Positions 1 through 7,261 are shown, counted from the stretch's first letter. The stretch is DNA of 9,575 bases from Gammaproteobacteria bacterium (GCA_015490395.1 WFXX01000064.1:1-9575), one strand, 5' to 3'. A program made the numbers and translations. The notes: generated by a model from the letters alone, not told the origin.

Positions 1-152
1 ATCTGATCGTACGCCTTCACCTCCGCTCCACCATACTTCTCCGCAGACACCTTCGTCAGCGCCGCCGTCAGCGTCGTCTTACCATGATCCACATGACCAA
101 TCGTCCCCACATTCACATGCGGCTTCGTACGCTCAAATTTTTCCTTGGACAT
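1..152 (-). CDS. tuf: Elongation factor Tu, N-terminal part (gene runs off the window start)
   Basis: EF-Tu is the GTPase that delivers aminoacyl-tRNA to the ribosome in the cytoplasm. The visible 50 residues begin MSKEKFERTKPHVNVGTIGH and contain the G1 P-loop GHVDHGKT at residues 19-26, which is diagnostic of EF-Tu. The ATG at 152-150 is preceded by a GGGGGAG Shine-Dalgarno sequence about 7 bases upstream, which fixes the start. The gene lies 153 bases downstream of tRNA-Thr(GGT) on the same strand, the classical tufB arrangement, so it is probably cotranscribed with the tRNAs; I see no convincing separate promoter in the gap. Codon use is odd: of 50 codons, 31 end in G, 14 in T, 3 in A and only 2 in C, whereas the other genes here favour C-ending codons. 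The rest of the gene is outside the window. Confidence 0.97.
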   Translation of the reverse strand, partial: MSKEKFERTKPHVNVGTIGHVDHGKTTLTAALTKVSAEKYGGAEVKAYDQ

Positions 153-305
153 GAGTAACTCCCCCAGTACTTGATGCAGTTAGATACGGTTACGCTGTGC
201 GATCGACTTTCAGCTCTGAACTTTGACGAAGACAATGGATCTCCGCGACCTGGACCTTTTTGACACTCAACGATATCACGTACTCCAAACCTACCGCTTG
301 TTGTG

Positions 306-381
<76 letters not shown>

Positions 382-462
382 CGAACTTCTCGCCTCGGGG
401 GCAATCCACCCCTTCCTCCAGCTCAACCCGTTCAGACGAACCACTTCACTACCGGCAGCTGC

Positions 463-536
<74 letters not shown>

Positions 537-605
537 CTTGAGGACGGCAAACCGACGCCGGCCACCCGCCCGCCGCGCCGGAACTCGCCGCCTGCCTTCC
601 AAACC

Positions 606-690
606 TGGTGGAGGGGGGAGGATTCGAACCTCCGAAGGCAGAGCCGTCAGATTTACAGTCTGATCCCTTTGACCGCTCGGGAACCCCTCC
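606..690 (-). tRNA. tRNA-Tyr (anticodon GTA)
   Basis: This is an 85-base class II tRNA with a long variable arm and encoded CCA, on the minus strand. The acceptor stem GGAGGGG pairs with CCCCTCC. The anticodon arm CAGACTGTAAATCTG gives GTA, the variable arm follows (around ACGGCTCTGCCTTCG), and the T-arm is GGAGGTTCGAATCCTCC. It is the first tRNA after the promoter at 711-739. E. coli has an additional tRNA-Thr (thrU) ahead of its tRNA-Tyr; none is present here. Confidence 0.97.
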
Positions 691-710
691 TCGAGTATAG
701 AAGGGGGCAT

Positions 711-739
711 ATTTTGAGAGCTGCACGCCGCTCTGTCAA
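711..739 (-). promoter_or_regulatory. Predicted sigma-70 promoter of the tRNA-tuf operon
   Basis: On the minus strand a perfect -35 TTGACA (739-734) is followed after 17 bases by CAAAAT (716-711), which matches TATAAT at four of six positions including the A at position 2 and the T at position 6. A run of G and C (GCCCCC) lies just downstream, resembling the GC-rich discriminator of stringently controlled stable-RNA promoters. Transcription would begin about 15 bases upstream of tRNA-Tyr, leaving a short leader for RNase P. The promoter lies immediately after the stop codon of the APS kinase gene. No start-site data are available. Confidence 0.7.
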
Positions 740-754
740 TCCCTCCCGCCCCTG

Positions 755-2455
755 CTAGGCGATGTACCCCTCCCGTTCCAGGTAGAGGAAGACCCGCTGG
801 GCAGCCTCCTCCACGCTGAGCTCGCTGGTGTCCAGGCGCAGCTCAGGGTCCTCGGGGGGCTCGTAAGGGTCCGAGATGCCGGTGAACTCCCGGATCAGGC
901 CCGCCCGAGCCTTGGCGTACAGGCCCTTACGGTCGCGCCGCTCGCAGACCTCCAGGGGGGTGGCCACGTGGATCTCGATGAAGCCCCCATAGGGGCTGAT
1001 CATCTCCCGCACCTCCTGGCGTACCGCAGCATAGGGGGCAATGGGGGCGCAGATGGCCACCCCCCCGTTCTTGGTGATCTGACTGGCCACGAAGCCGATG
1101 CGCCGGATGTTGAGGTTGCGATGCTCCCGGGAGAAGCCCAGCTCGCTGGAGAGGTGCTTGCGGACCACGTCCCCGTCCAGGAGGGTCACCGGTCGCCCCC
1201 CCAGCTCCAGGAGCTTGGCCATGACCGCCTTGGCCACCGTGGACTTGCCCGCCCCGGAGAGGCCGGTGAAGAACAGGGTGAAGCCCTGCCGAGAGCGGGG
1301 CGGGAAGCGCTGGCGCAGCTCAGCCATGACCTCGGGGAAGGAGAACCAGGCCGGCACCTCCCTGCCCTCCCGCAGCCGCGCCATCAGCTCCGGCTCGTCC
1401 AGACGTCGGGGACGGGCGGTCGCGGGCACCTCCCGCCATGGGACAAAACCCCCGGCCTCCTCCAGGTAGGCCGGGGCGGGGACGGGGACCAGGGCGATGC
1501 GCAGCCCCTCGGCGGCCCGAGCCAGGGCCTCCGCCACCTCGTCGGCCTCCAGGCCGTAGGCGTCGGGGCCGGCCCCTTCCCGCACCCCGCTCTCCCAGGC
1601 CATGTGGCTGCAGCCCAGGTTCTGCCTCAGCAGGGCCTGCCAGAGCACCTCCCGGACCGTGGCGGGCCGGCGCGGCAGGCCGAGGAGGCTCAGGGCCGTG
1701 CTGGGCTCGGGGAAGCGGGGCAGCGCCGCCCGCAGGGCCCGGGCCAGCCAGTAGTAGTCCTCCCGCTCGTCCACCACGGGGTGCAGGAGCAGGTTGGCGC
1801 CCAGCTCCCGGACCAGCTCCATCCCCAGGCGATGCTGGGCGGCATGCACCGGCCCCGGCAGGTGCAGGGCCACCACCCGGTCCCAGCCCCGCTTGGCAAA
1901 GAGGGCCCGCAGCTCGGCGGGGCTGTGCCACAGCGCAGCGAAGGCGTGGTGGCCGGGCAGCTCCACCCCCTCCACCGCTCCGGCCACCCGCCATGGCAAC
2001 AACCGGGGGGCCTGGGCCGCCCGTACCCCGTAGAGGGCCCGGGCTTCGTCCTCGGGATCTGCCTCCCAGATCTCCTCCACCCGGAGCACGGCCAGGAGCA
2101 CCCCCTCCAGGTCCCGCAGCCCCAGCAGACCCCCGGGGCGCAAGGCGGCGGCGGTGGCCTCGTCCACGTCCAGCGTCAGGGGCCAGGGGCAGAAGGGGCC
2201 TTCCGGCAGGCGCATCCCGGCCAGCACCGCCGCATGGGCCTCCCTACCGAGGTAGCCCCGCAGGGGGGCGGCGGCACCTCCTAGCAGCAGCTCCAGCTCC
2301 ATCTGCTGGCGGGGATCGAGGTCCCAGGAGGGCAGCTCCAGGGCCCGGGCCTTGAGCGTGGCGACCTGCTCGGGATCGGCCAAGAGGGGACGCGGGGGAT
2401 CGGCCCGAGGGCTGCGAGGGCCGGAAGGGGGCATGGCAGGCGGGCTCGCTGGCAT
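755..2455 (-). CDS. cysC: APS kinase with fused, probably inactive ATP-sulfurylase-like domain
   Basis: The C-terminal third (about residues 388-566 of 566) is an adenylylsulfate kinase, which phosphorylates APS to PAPS. It has the P-loop GLSGAGKS (398-405), LDGD (426-429), FSREHRNLNIRRIGF and RKGLYAKARAGLIREFTGI, and ends with the usual DPYEPPEDPEL segment. Ala473 in CAPIAPY stands where E. coli CysC has its phosphorylated serine. Residues about 27-380 are sulfurylase-like, but the QTRNPxHxxHE signature reads HLPGPVHAAQH (198-208) and the GRDHAG signature is replaced by WESGVREGAG (287-296). The Arg, Asn and second His needed for ATP sulfurylase chemistry are therefore gone. A T. denitrificans homologue with this architecture is known to lack sulfurylase activity. 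The frame stays open to 2791, but I chose the ATG at 2455 because translation farther upstream would overlap galE. No clear Shine-Dalgarno precedes 2455, and the ATG at 2434 is an alternative. Confidence 0.9.
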   Translation of the reverse strand: MPASPPAMPPSGPRSPRADPPRPLLADPEQVATLKARALELPSWDLDPRQQMELELLLGGAAAPLRGYLGREAHAAVLAGMRLPEGPFCPWPLTLDVDEATAAALRPGGLLGLRDLEGVLLAVLRVEEIWEADPEDEARALYGVRAAQAPRLLPWRVAGAVEGVELPGHHAFAALWHSPAELRALFAKRGWDRVVALHLPGPVHAAQHRLGMELVRELGANLLLHPVVDEREDYYWLARALRAALPRFPEPSTALSLLGLPRRPATVREVLWQALLRQNLGCSHMAWESGVREGAGPDAYGLEADEVAEALARAAEGLRIALVPVPAPAYLEEAGGFVPWREVPATARPRRLDEPELMARLREGREVPAWFSFPEVMAELRQRFPPRSRQGFTLFFTGLSGAGKSTVAKAVMAKLLELGGRPVTLLDGDVVRKHLSSELGFSREHRNLNIRRIGFVASQITKNGGVAICAPIAPYAAVRQEVREMISPYGGFIEIHVATPLEVCERRDRKGLYAKARAGLIREFTGISDPYEPPEDPELRLDTSELSVEEAAQRVFLYLEREGYIA

Positions 2456-2561
2456 GGTGACTTTAATATTAAGTTTAACGCCGCCCGCCGGGTCCTGCCC
2501 ACCGCCGGCGTGTGCGAGCGGCGATGCTATGCTATCGGCCCCTCGGAGCCGGAGGCGGACC
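2456..2561. promoter_or_regulatory. Divergent intergenic region between cysC fusion and galE
   Basis: This 106-base spacer separates two divergent genes and must carry both promoters. It contains an AT-rich patch in an otherwise GC-rich sequence: the perfect palindrome TTAATATTAA (2463-2472) followed by GTTTAAC. The palindrome lies only 8 bases from the cysC start, so it could be a -10 region with a very short leader or an operator. On the plus strand, TGCTATGCT (2525-2533) is an extended -10-like element about 28 bases upstream of galE. Neither has a convincing -35. These are predictions from pattern only. Confidence 0.35.
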
Positions 2562-3575
2562 ATGGCGCAGGTGCTGGTCACCGGAGGAGCGGGGTACATC
2601 GGCAGCCACGTGGTCCGCCAGCTCGGCGAGGCCGGCCACGAGGTGCTGGTGGTGGACGACCTGTCCACCGGGCACGTCCAGGCCGTGCTCCACGGGGAGC
2701 TGGTGGTGGCCGACAGTGGCGACGAGCCCCGTATGCGCGCCCTCTTGGAGGGCCGGGGGGCCGAGGCGGTGCTGCACTTCGCGGCCCGCACCGTGGTGCC
2801 GGACTCGGTGCGCGATCCCCTGGGATACTATCTGGCCAACACCTGCAAGACCCGCTCGCTGCTGGCGGCCTGCGCGGCGGTGGGGGTGAGGGTCTTCCTC
2901 TTCTCCTCCACGGCGGCGGTCTACGGCCATCCCCCGGGGGGACGGGCCTCGGAGGACAGCCCCACCGAGCCCATCAACCCGTACGGGGCCTCCAAGCTCA
3001 TGAGCGAGCGCATGCTCCAGGATCTGGCGGCGGCGGGCGGGCCGCGCTACGGGATCCTACGCTACTTCAACGTGGCGGGGGCAGATCCGCTGGGGCGCAT
3101 CGGCCAGGCCACCCCCCGGGCCACCCACCTCATCAAGGTGGCCTGCGAGGCTGCGGTGGGCAAGCGCGAGGCGGTGGAGATCTATGGCACAGACTACGAC
3201 ACCCCGGACGGGACCTGCATCCGGGACTACATCCACGTGGAGGACCTGGCCCGGGCGCACGTGCTGGCCTTGGAACGGCTGCTCGAGGGCGGCGAGCCCT
3301 TCGTGCTCAACTGCGGCTACGGCCGCGGCTATAGCGTGCGGGAGGTCCTGGAGGCGGTGCAGCGGGTGCATGGCCGCCCCCTGCGGCTGCGGGAGGGACC
3401 CCGCCGCGCCGGGGATCCGCCCGTGCTGGTGGCCGAGGCCCACCGCATCCGTGCGCTCTTGGGCTGGGAGCCCCACCACGACGACCTGGAGACCATCGTG
3501 GCCTCGGCCCTGGCCTGGGAGCGGCGGCTGCAGAGCGGCCGCCCTTGGGGCGCGGCGGCCACGGGGGGCGCCTGA
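2562..3575 (+). CDS. galE: UDP-glucose 4-epimerase (extended SDR family)
   Basis: The 337-residue product matches the usual GalE length of about 330-340. GalE interconverts UDP-glucose and UDP-galactose using tightly bound NAD and supplies galactose for surface polysaccharide or LPS. The N-terminal Rossmann motif TGGAGYIGSH (residues 7-16) binds NAD. The SSTAAVYG strand (115-122) carries the catalytic Ser/Thr, and YGASK gives the Tyr141/Lys145 pair. RYFNVAGAD (167-175) and DGTCIRDYIHVEDLA (216-230) are GalE hallmarks. The ATG at 2562 is preceded by GGAGG with a 7-base spacer. The same frame is open upstream to 2352, but that part has no homology-like content. Galactose- versus N-acetylgalactosamine-specificity cannot be read from the sequence. 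The downstream SH3/anchor gene starts one base after the stop, so the two are probably cotranscribed. Confidence 0.95.
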   Translation: MAQVLVTGGAGYIGSHVVRQLGEAGHEVLVVDDLSTGHVQAVLHGELVVADSGDEPRMRALLEGRGAEAVLHFAARTVVPDSVRDPLGYYLANTCKTRSLLAACAAVGVRVFLFSSTAAVYGHPPGGRASEDSPTEPINPYGASKLMSERMLQDLAAAGGPRYGILRYFNVAGADPLGRIGQATPRATHLIKVACEAAVGKREAVEIYGTDYDTPDGTCIRDYIHVEDLARAHVLALERLLEGGEPFVLNCGYGRGYSVREVLEAVQRVHGRPLRLREGPRRAGDPPVLVAEAHRIRALLGWEPHHDDLETIVASALAWERRLQSGRPWGAAATGGA

Positions 3576-3576
3576 G

Positions 3577-4263
3577 GTGGGCCCGCGGGGGCCAGCGCGG
3601 CCAGCCCTCGCGGTAGCCCTGCTCCTGGCGCTCCTGCCCGCCGCCTGGGGCGGCGAGACACGCTATGTCAGCGACCAGCTGGAGATCACCCTGCGCACGG
3701 GCAAGAGCATTCGCCACCAGATCATCAAGCTCCTGCCCAGCGGCACCCCGGTGGAGGTGCTGGAGACCGATCCCGAGAGCGGCTACACCCGGGTGCGCAC
3801 CCGCGACGGGAAGGAGGGCTGGGTCATCACCCGCTACCTGATGGACACCCCCAGCGCCCGGGACCGCCTAGCCGAGGCCCAGCGTCGCCTGGCCAGCCTG
3901 CAAATCGAGCGCCAGCGCCTGCAGGAGCGCCTGCAGGAGGCAGAGCAGGCCCGACAGGCGCTGGAGGGGACCAAAGCGCGCCTGGAGGAGGAGAACCGCA
4001 AGCTGCGCCAGGAGCTGGCCTACGTGCGACGCACGGCGGCCAACGCCCTGGCCATCGACGGCGAGAACAAGCATCTCAAGGAACAGCTGGTGGGCCTGCA
4101 GACGGAGATCCAGGCCCTGCAGCAGGAGAACGCCGCCCTGCGGGACCGCAGCGACCAGCAGTGGTTCCTGCGCGGGGCCGGGGTAGTGATCGCCGGCATC
4201 CTCCTGGGCCTCCTCCTGCCCCGGCTGAGGCTCCAGCGCCGCTCCCGGTGGGACCGTCTTTGA
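3577..4263 (+). CDS. Membrane-anchored periplasmic SH3-domain/coiled-coil protein (TIGR04211/YgiM-like)
   Basis: The architecture of the 228-residue product is clear. A signal peptide (about 1-25, core LAVALLLALLPAAWG) is followed by a bacterial SH3 (SH3b) domain at about 28-90, starting ETRYVSDQLEITLRTG and containing SGTPVEVLE and DGKEGWVITRYL. A long charged coiled coil follows (about 93-193, rich in Glu, Gln, Arg and Leu), then a hydrophobic helix (about 197-214, GAGVVIAGILLGLLLP) and a short basic tail RLRLQRRSRW. This order matches the gammaproteobacterial SH3-and-anchor family that includes E. coli YgiM. The domain should sit in the periplasm with the C-terminus in the cytoplasm, perhaps contacting peptidoglycan; the molecular role is not settled. 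The chosen GTG (3577) gives a complete signal peptide and lies one base after the galE stop, suggesting translational coupling. The frame is open upstream inside galE, but that stretch is a shadow. Confidence 0.85.
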   Translation: MGPRGPARPALAVALLLALLPAAWGGETRYVSDQLEITLRTGKSIRHQIIKLLPSGTPVEVLETDPESGYTRVRTRDGKEGWVITRYLMDTPSARDRLAEAQRRLASLQIERQRLQERLQEAEQARQALEGTKARLEEENRKLRQELAYVRRTAANALAIDGENKHLKEQLVGLQTEIQALQQENAALRDRSDQQWFLRGAGVVIAGILLGLLLPRLRLQRRSRWDRL

Positions 4264-4321
4264 GGGGACGATCGGCCGTTCCGCGTATCGCCCTGTCTCG
4301 ATATCGGCCCAGGCAGGCGCC

Positions 4322-6202
4322 TCAGCCTCCCTCCCCCACGCTCGGGACGCAGGCCTCTAGGCGGCTGAGGTCGCGCACTGCCCCCTGGGAGGCCGAGGTG
4401 GCCATCAGGGCATAGGCCCGCAGGGCCCGGGAGACCGGACGCCGGCGGGCCGCCGGCTGCCAGGCCCGGGGGCCGCGGGCCTCCATGGCCGCCCGGCGCC
4501 GAGCCAGCTCCTCCTCGCTCACCAGCATGCGGATGCTTCGAGCCGGGATGTCGATGGCCACCAGGTCCCCCTCCTCCAGGAGGGCGATGTTCCCCCCCTC
4601 AGCCGCCTCGGGGGAGATGTGCCCGATGGACAGCCCCGAGGTGCCCCCGGAGAAGCGGCCGTCGGTGATCAGGGCGCAGGCCCTGCCCAGGCCCTTGGCC
4701 TTCAGGTAGCTGGTGGGATAGAGCATCTCCTGCATCCCCGGCCCCCCGCGCGGGCCCTCGTAGCGGATGACCACCACCTCGCCGGGATGGATGCGGTCGC
4801 CCAGGATGGCCTCCACCGCCTCCTCCTGGCTCTCGAAGATCCGCGCCGGGCCCTGGAAGGTCCAGAGGGAGGGGTCCACGCCGGCGGTCTTGACGATGCA
4901 GCCCTCCTCGGCCAGGTTGCCGTAGAGCACCGCCAGCCCTCCGTCCTCGCTGTAGGCGTGCTCGAAGTCCCGGATACAGCCGCCCTCGCGGTCCAGATCC
5001 AGCGCCTCGTAGCGCCGGTCCTGGCTGAAGGGCTCGGTGGTGGGCACGCCACCCGGGGCGGCCCGGTAGAAGCGGCGCACCTCCTCGTCCGTGGTGCGGC
5101 GCACGTCCCAGCGCTCTAGGGCCTGGCCCAGGGTAGCGGCATGCACGGTGGGCACCTCCCGATGGATCAGGCCCGCTCGGTCCAGCTCCCCCAGCAGGGC
5201 CATCACCCCACCGGCACGGTGCACGTCCTCCATGTGATAGCGCTGGGTGGCAGGGGCCACCTTGCACAGGTGCCGCACCCGCCGGGAGAGGCGGTCGATG
5301 TCCTCCAAGCCGAAGGCCACCTCCCCCTCCCGGGCGGCGGCCAGCAGGTGCAGGATGGTGTTGGTGGAGCCCCCCATGGCGATGTCCACCGCCATGGCGT
5401 TCTCGAAGGCCTCCCGGGTGGCGATGCCCCGGGGCAGGGCCCGCGGATCCTCCTCCTCGTACCAGCGGCGGGCGAGCCGCACCACCAGCCGGCCGGCCTC
5501 CTCGAACAGCCGGCGCCGGTCGGCGTGGGTAGCCACCAGGGTCCCGTTGCCGGGCAGGGCCAGGCCCAGGGCCTCCATGAGGCAGTTCATGGAGTTGGCG
5601 GTGAAGAGGCCTGAGCAGGAGCCGCAGGTGGGGCAGGCCGAGCGCTCGACCTGCGCCAGCTCGGCATCGCCCACCGCGGGGTCGGCGGCGGCCACCATGG
5701 CGTCCACCAGGTCCAGGCGCGCCTCCCGCCCATGCAGCCGCCCGCGGCCAGCCTCCATGGGACCACCGGAGACGAACACCGTGGGGATGTTCAGCCGCAG
5801 CGCCGCCAGCAGCATCCCCGGGGTGATCTTGTCGCAGTTGGAGATGCACACCAGGGCGTCGGCGCAGTGGGCGTTGACCATGTACTCCACCGCATCGGCG
5901 ATGAGCTCCCGGGAGGGGAGGGAATAGAGCATGCCGCCGTGGCCCATGGCGATGCCGTCGTCCACAGCGATGGTGTTGAACTCCCGGGCCACCCCCCCGG
6001 CCTCGTGCACCGCCGCCGCCACCAGGCGGCCCAGCTCCCGCAGGTGCACGTGCCCCGGCACGAACTCGGTGAAGGAGTTGGCCACGGCCACGATGGGCTT
6101 GGTGCCCAGGTCCTCGTCGCGCAGGCCCGTGGCCCGCCACAGGGCCCGGGCCCCGGCCATGTGCCGGCCACGAGTGGTGGTCCAGGAGCGGTATGCAGGC
6201 AT
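4322..6202 (-). CDS. ilvD: Dihydroxy-acid dehydratase
   Basis: IlvD dehydrates 2,3-dihydroxy-isovalerate and -methylvalerate in valine, leucine and isoleucine synthesis. The 626 residues are close to the E. coli length (616). The start MPAYRSWTTTRGRHMAGARA is typical, and the ATG at 6202 follows a G-rich Shine-Dalgarno (GGGGGGAA). Iron-sulfur and active-site motifs include SNCDKITPG (Cys123), SACPTCGSCSG (Cys190, 193, 196) and DGRFSGGTSGLSIGHISPEA near the C-terminus. At the position where the oxygen-stable [2Fe-2S] class has a ligand Cys (TPCN-type motif), this protein has SFTEFVPGHVHL with Gly50. That places it in the E. coli-like class, whose cluster is oxygen-sensitive. The gene is convergent with the SH3 protein gene (58-base gap, no clear terminator) and divergent from ttcA. 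Confidence 0.97.
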   Translation of the reverse strand: MPAYRSWTTTRGRHMAGARALWRATGLRDEDLGTKPIVAVANSFTEFVPGHVHLRELGRLVAAAVHEAGGVAREFNTIAVDDGIAMGHGGMLYSLPSRELIADAVEYMVNAHCADALVCISNCDKITPGMLLAALRLNIPTVFVSGGPMEAGRGRLHGREARLDLVDAMVAAADPAVGDAELAQVERSACPTCGSCSGLFTANSMNCLMEALGLALPGNGTLVATHADRRRLFEEAGRLVVRLARRWYEEEDPRALPRGIATREAFENAMAVDIAMGGSTNTILHLLAAAREGEVAFGLEDIDRLSRRVRHLCKVAPATQRYHMEDVHRAGGVMALLGELDRAGLIHREVPTVHAATLGQALERWDVRRTTDEEVRRFYRAAPGGVPTTEPFSQDRRYEALDLDREGGCIRDFEHAYSEDGGLAVLYGNLAEEGCIVKTAGVDPSLWTFQGPARIFESQEEAVEAILGDRIHPGEVVVIRYEGPRGGPGMQEMLYPTSYLKAKGLGRACALITDGRFSGGTSGLSIGHISPEAAEGGNIALLEEGDLVAIDIPARSIRMLVSEEELARRRAAMEARGPRAWQPAARRRPVSRALRAYALMATSASQGAVRDLSRLEACVPSVGEGG

Positions 6203-6280
6203 GGCTTCCCCCCGAAATGGGCGCCAAAGGGTTTGCTAGGATACCAGACCCCCCAACACAGCCCCGATCAGGAGCCGGCC
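6203..6280. promoter_or_regulatory. Divergent ilvD/ttcA promoter region with overlapping extended -10 elements
   Basis: The 78-base spacer carries TGCTAGGATACCA (6234-6246). Read on plus it gives an extended -10, TG-C-TAGGAT, for ttcA; read on minus it gives TG-G-TATCCT for ilvD. Both fit the TGnTAnnnT pattern, and neither has a good -35 at the expected distance, as is common for extended -10 promoters. If both are used, the two polymerases would compete for the same site. This is inference from pattern only. Confidence 0.4.
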
Positions 6281-7201
6281 GTGTCCCAGAGCCCCTCCCG
6301 TGGCCTGTCCCCGAGCCCCCGGCCCCACCAGGCCGCAGCCTCCGGCACGCCCGAGCCTCGGCCCGAGGAGCGGGCGCGGGCCCGGGAGCGTCGCCGCCTG
6401 GAGCGGAAGCTCCTGCACTATACGGGCAAGGCCATCGCCGACTTCCGCCTCATCCGGCCAGGAGACCGGATCCTGGTCTGCGTCTCCGGGGGCAAGGACT
6501 CCCTCACCCTCCTGGAGCTGCTGCACCGGCTCCGGGCCCGGGCCCGGGGCAAGTTCGAGCTCCACGCCCTCACCCTGGACCAAGGGCAGCCGGGGTGGGA
6601 CGACGCCCCCCTGCGGGCCTGGCTGGAGGCACGACACTATCCCCACACCATCCTGCGCCGGGACACCTTCTCCGTGGTCACGGCCAAGGTCCCCGCGGGC
6701 AAGACCTACTGCGGGCTGTGCTCCCGGCTACGGCGAGGGCACATCTACACCTTTGCCCGGCGCCACGGCTACAACAAGGTGGCCCTGGGGCACCACCGCG
6801 ACGACCTCATCGAGAGCCTGCTCATGGCGCTCCTCTACAATGGGGAGATCCGCTCCATGCCCCCGAAGCTGCGCACCGAGGAGGGGGACCTGGTGGTGAT
6901 CCGCCCCATGGTCTACTGCCAGGAGCGGGACATCGCTGCCTACGCCCGCCTCGCGGGCTTCCCCATCCTGCCCTGCAACCTGTGCGGCTCCCAGCCCCGC
7001 TCCGCCCGCCGGCGGGTCAAGGCCCTCATCGCCGAGCTGGAGGCGGAGAACCCCAAGGTGCCCGCCAACCTGCTGCACGCCTTGCAGCGGCTGCGGCCCA
7101 GCCATCTGATGGATCCGCGCTGGTGGGACTTCGCCGGCCTGGACGGGCCGGCGCCGGAGGAGGCCCGCGGCGGCACCACGTCCCGGCAGGGGGGCGCCTG
7201 A
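6281..7201 (+). CDS. ttcA: tRNA 2-thiocytidine(32) synthetase TtcA
   Basis: TtcA is an ATP- and iron-sulfur-dependent enzyme that thiolates cytidine 32 in certain tRNAs. The 306 residues match the E. coli protein (about 311). The PP-loop SGGKDS lies at residues 69-74. Two CxxC motifs follow, TYCGLCSRLRRG (Cys144/147) and PCNLCGSQ (Cys232/235), and HHRDDLIESLLMALLYNGEIRSMPP is a family signature. The GTG start at 6281 is supported by AGGAG six bases upstream. The frame is open far upstream through the ilvD antisense strand, but that region lacks any TtcA-like sequence. The first about 35 residues are a low-complexity Pro/Ser/Arg stretch of unclear value. The gene is followed by terminator hairpins whose T-tract faces the opposite strand. 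Confidence 0.96.
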   Translation: MSQSPSRGLSPSPRPHQAAASGTPEPRPEERARARERRRLERKLLHYTGKAIADFRLIRPGDRILVCVSGGKDSLTLLELLHRLRARARGKFELHALTLDQGQPGWDDAPLRAWLEARHYPHTILRRDTFSVVTAKVPAGKTYCGLCSRLRRGHIYTFARRHGYNKVALGHHRDDLIESLLMALLYNGEIRSMPPKLRTEEGDLVVIRPMVYCQERDIAAYARLAGFPILPCNLCGSQPRSARRRVKALIAELEAENPKVPANLLHALQRLRPSHLMDPRWWDFAGLDGPAPEEARGGTTSRQGGA

Positions 7202-7205
7202 GGGC

Positions 7206-7235
7206 AAACAAAAAAGCAGCCGGCCGAGGCCGGCT
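7206..7235 (-). terminator. Rho-independent terminator for the 30-aa small gene
   Basis: A perfect inverted repeat AGCCGGCC/GGCCGGCT (7218-7235; as RNA best drawn as GCCGGC with a four-base CTCG loop) is followed on the minus strand by GC and then TTTTTTGTTT (7215-7206). On the plus strand no T-run follows the hairpin, so it is oriented for minus-strand transcripts. It lies 79 bases downstream of the small gene's stop and directly after the ttcA stop. Confidence 0.85.
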
Positions 7236-7242
7236 GGTCAAG

Positions 7243-7261
7243 GGACGGCCCGAGGCCGTCC
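7243..7261 (-). other. Second hairpin in tandem with the terminator
   Basis: A perfect 8-bp stem GGACGGCC/GGCCGTCC with a 3-base loop lies 7 bases upstream (minus-strand sense) of the terminator hairpin. It has no T-tract of its own. Its stem and loop resemble the terminator hairpin, so it may reinforce termination or protect the 3' end of the small transcript. Confidence 0.6.

Noticed and set aside
694..699. TATACT as -10 of the tRNA operon (minus strand)
   Set aside because: It ends only 3 bases before the mature 5' end of tRNA-Tyr, which would put the start site inside the tRNA, and it has no -35 at the proper distance. The TTGACA/CAAAAT pair farther upstream fits better.
968..2284. Long open frame (438 codons) on the plus strand opposite the cysC fusion
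   Set aside because: Its translation is low-complexity Gly/Pro/His/Gln sequence without recognisable domains, as expected from the antisense of a GC-rich gene with C/G third positions. The minus strand encodes clear APS kinase motifs.
2456..2791. N-terminal extension of the cysC fusion frame to 2791
   Set aside because: The extra 112 residues are Ser/Thr/Pro/Trp-rich shadow sequence antisense to galE, with no sulfurylase similarity.
4264..4321. Bidirectional terminator between the SH3 gene and ilvD
   Set aside because: Only a weak 6-bp repeat (GTATCG/CGATAT) with an 8-base loop and no T-run on either strand is present, so I do not call a terminator.
4599..6227. Long minus-strand frame (542 codons) overlapping ilvD in another frame
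   Set aside because: The product is Gly/Arg/Pro-rich without domains; ilvD in the neighbouring frame has full-length family similarity.
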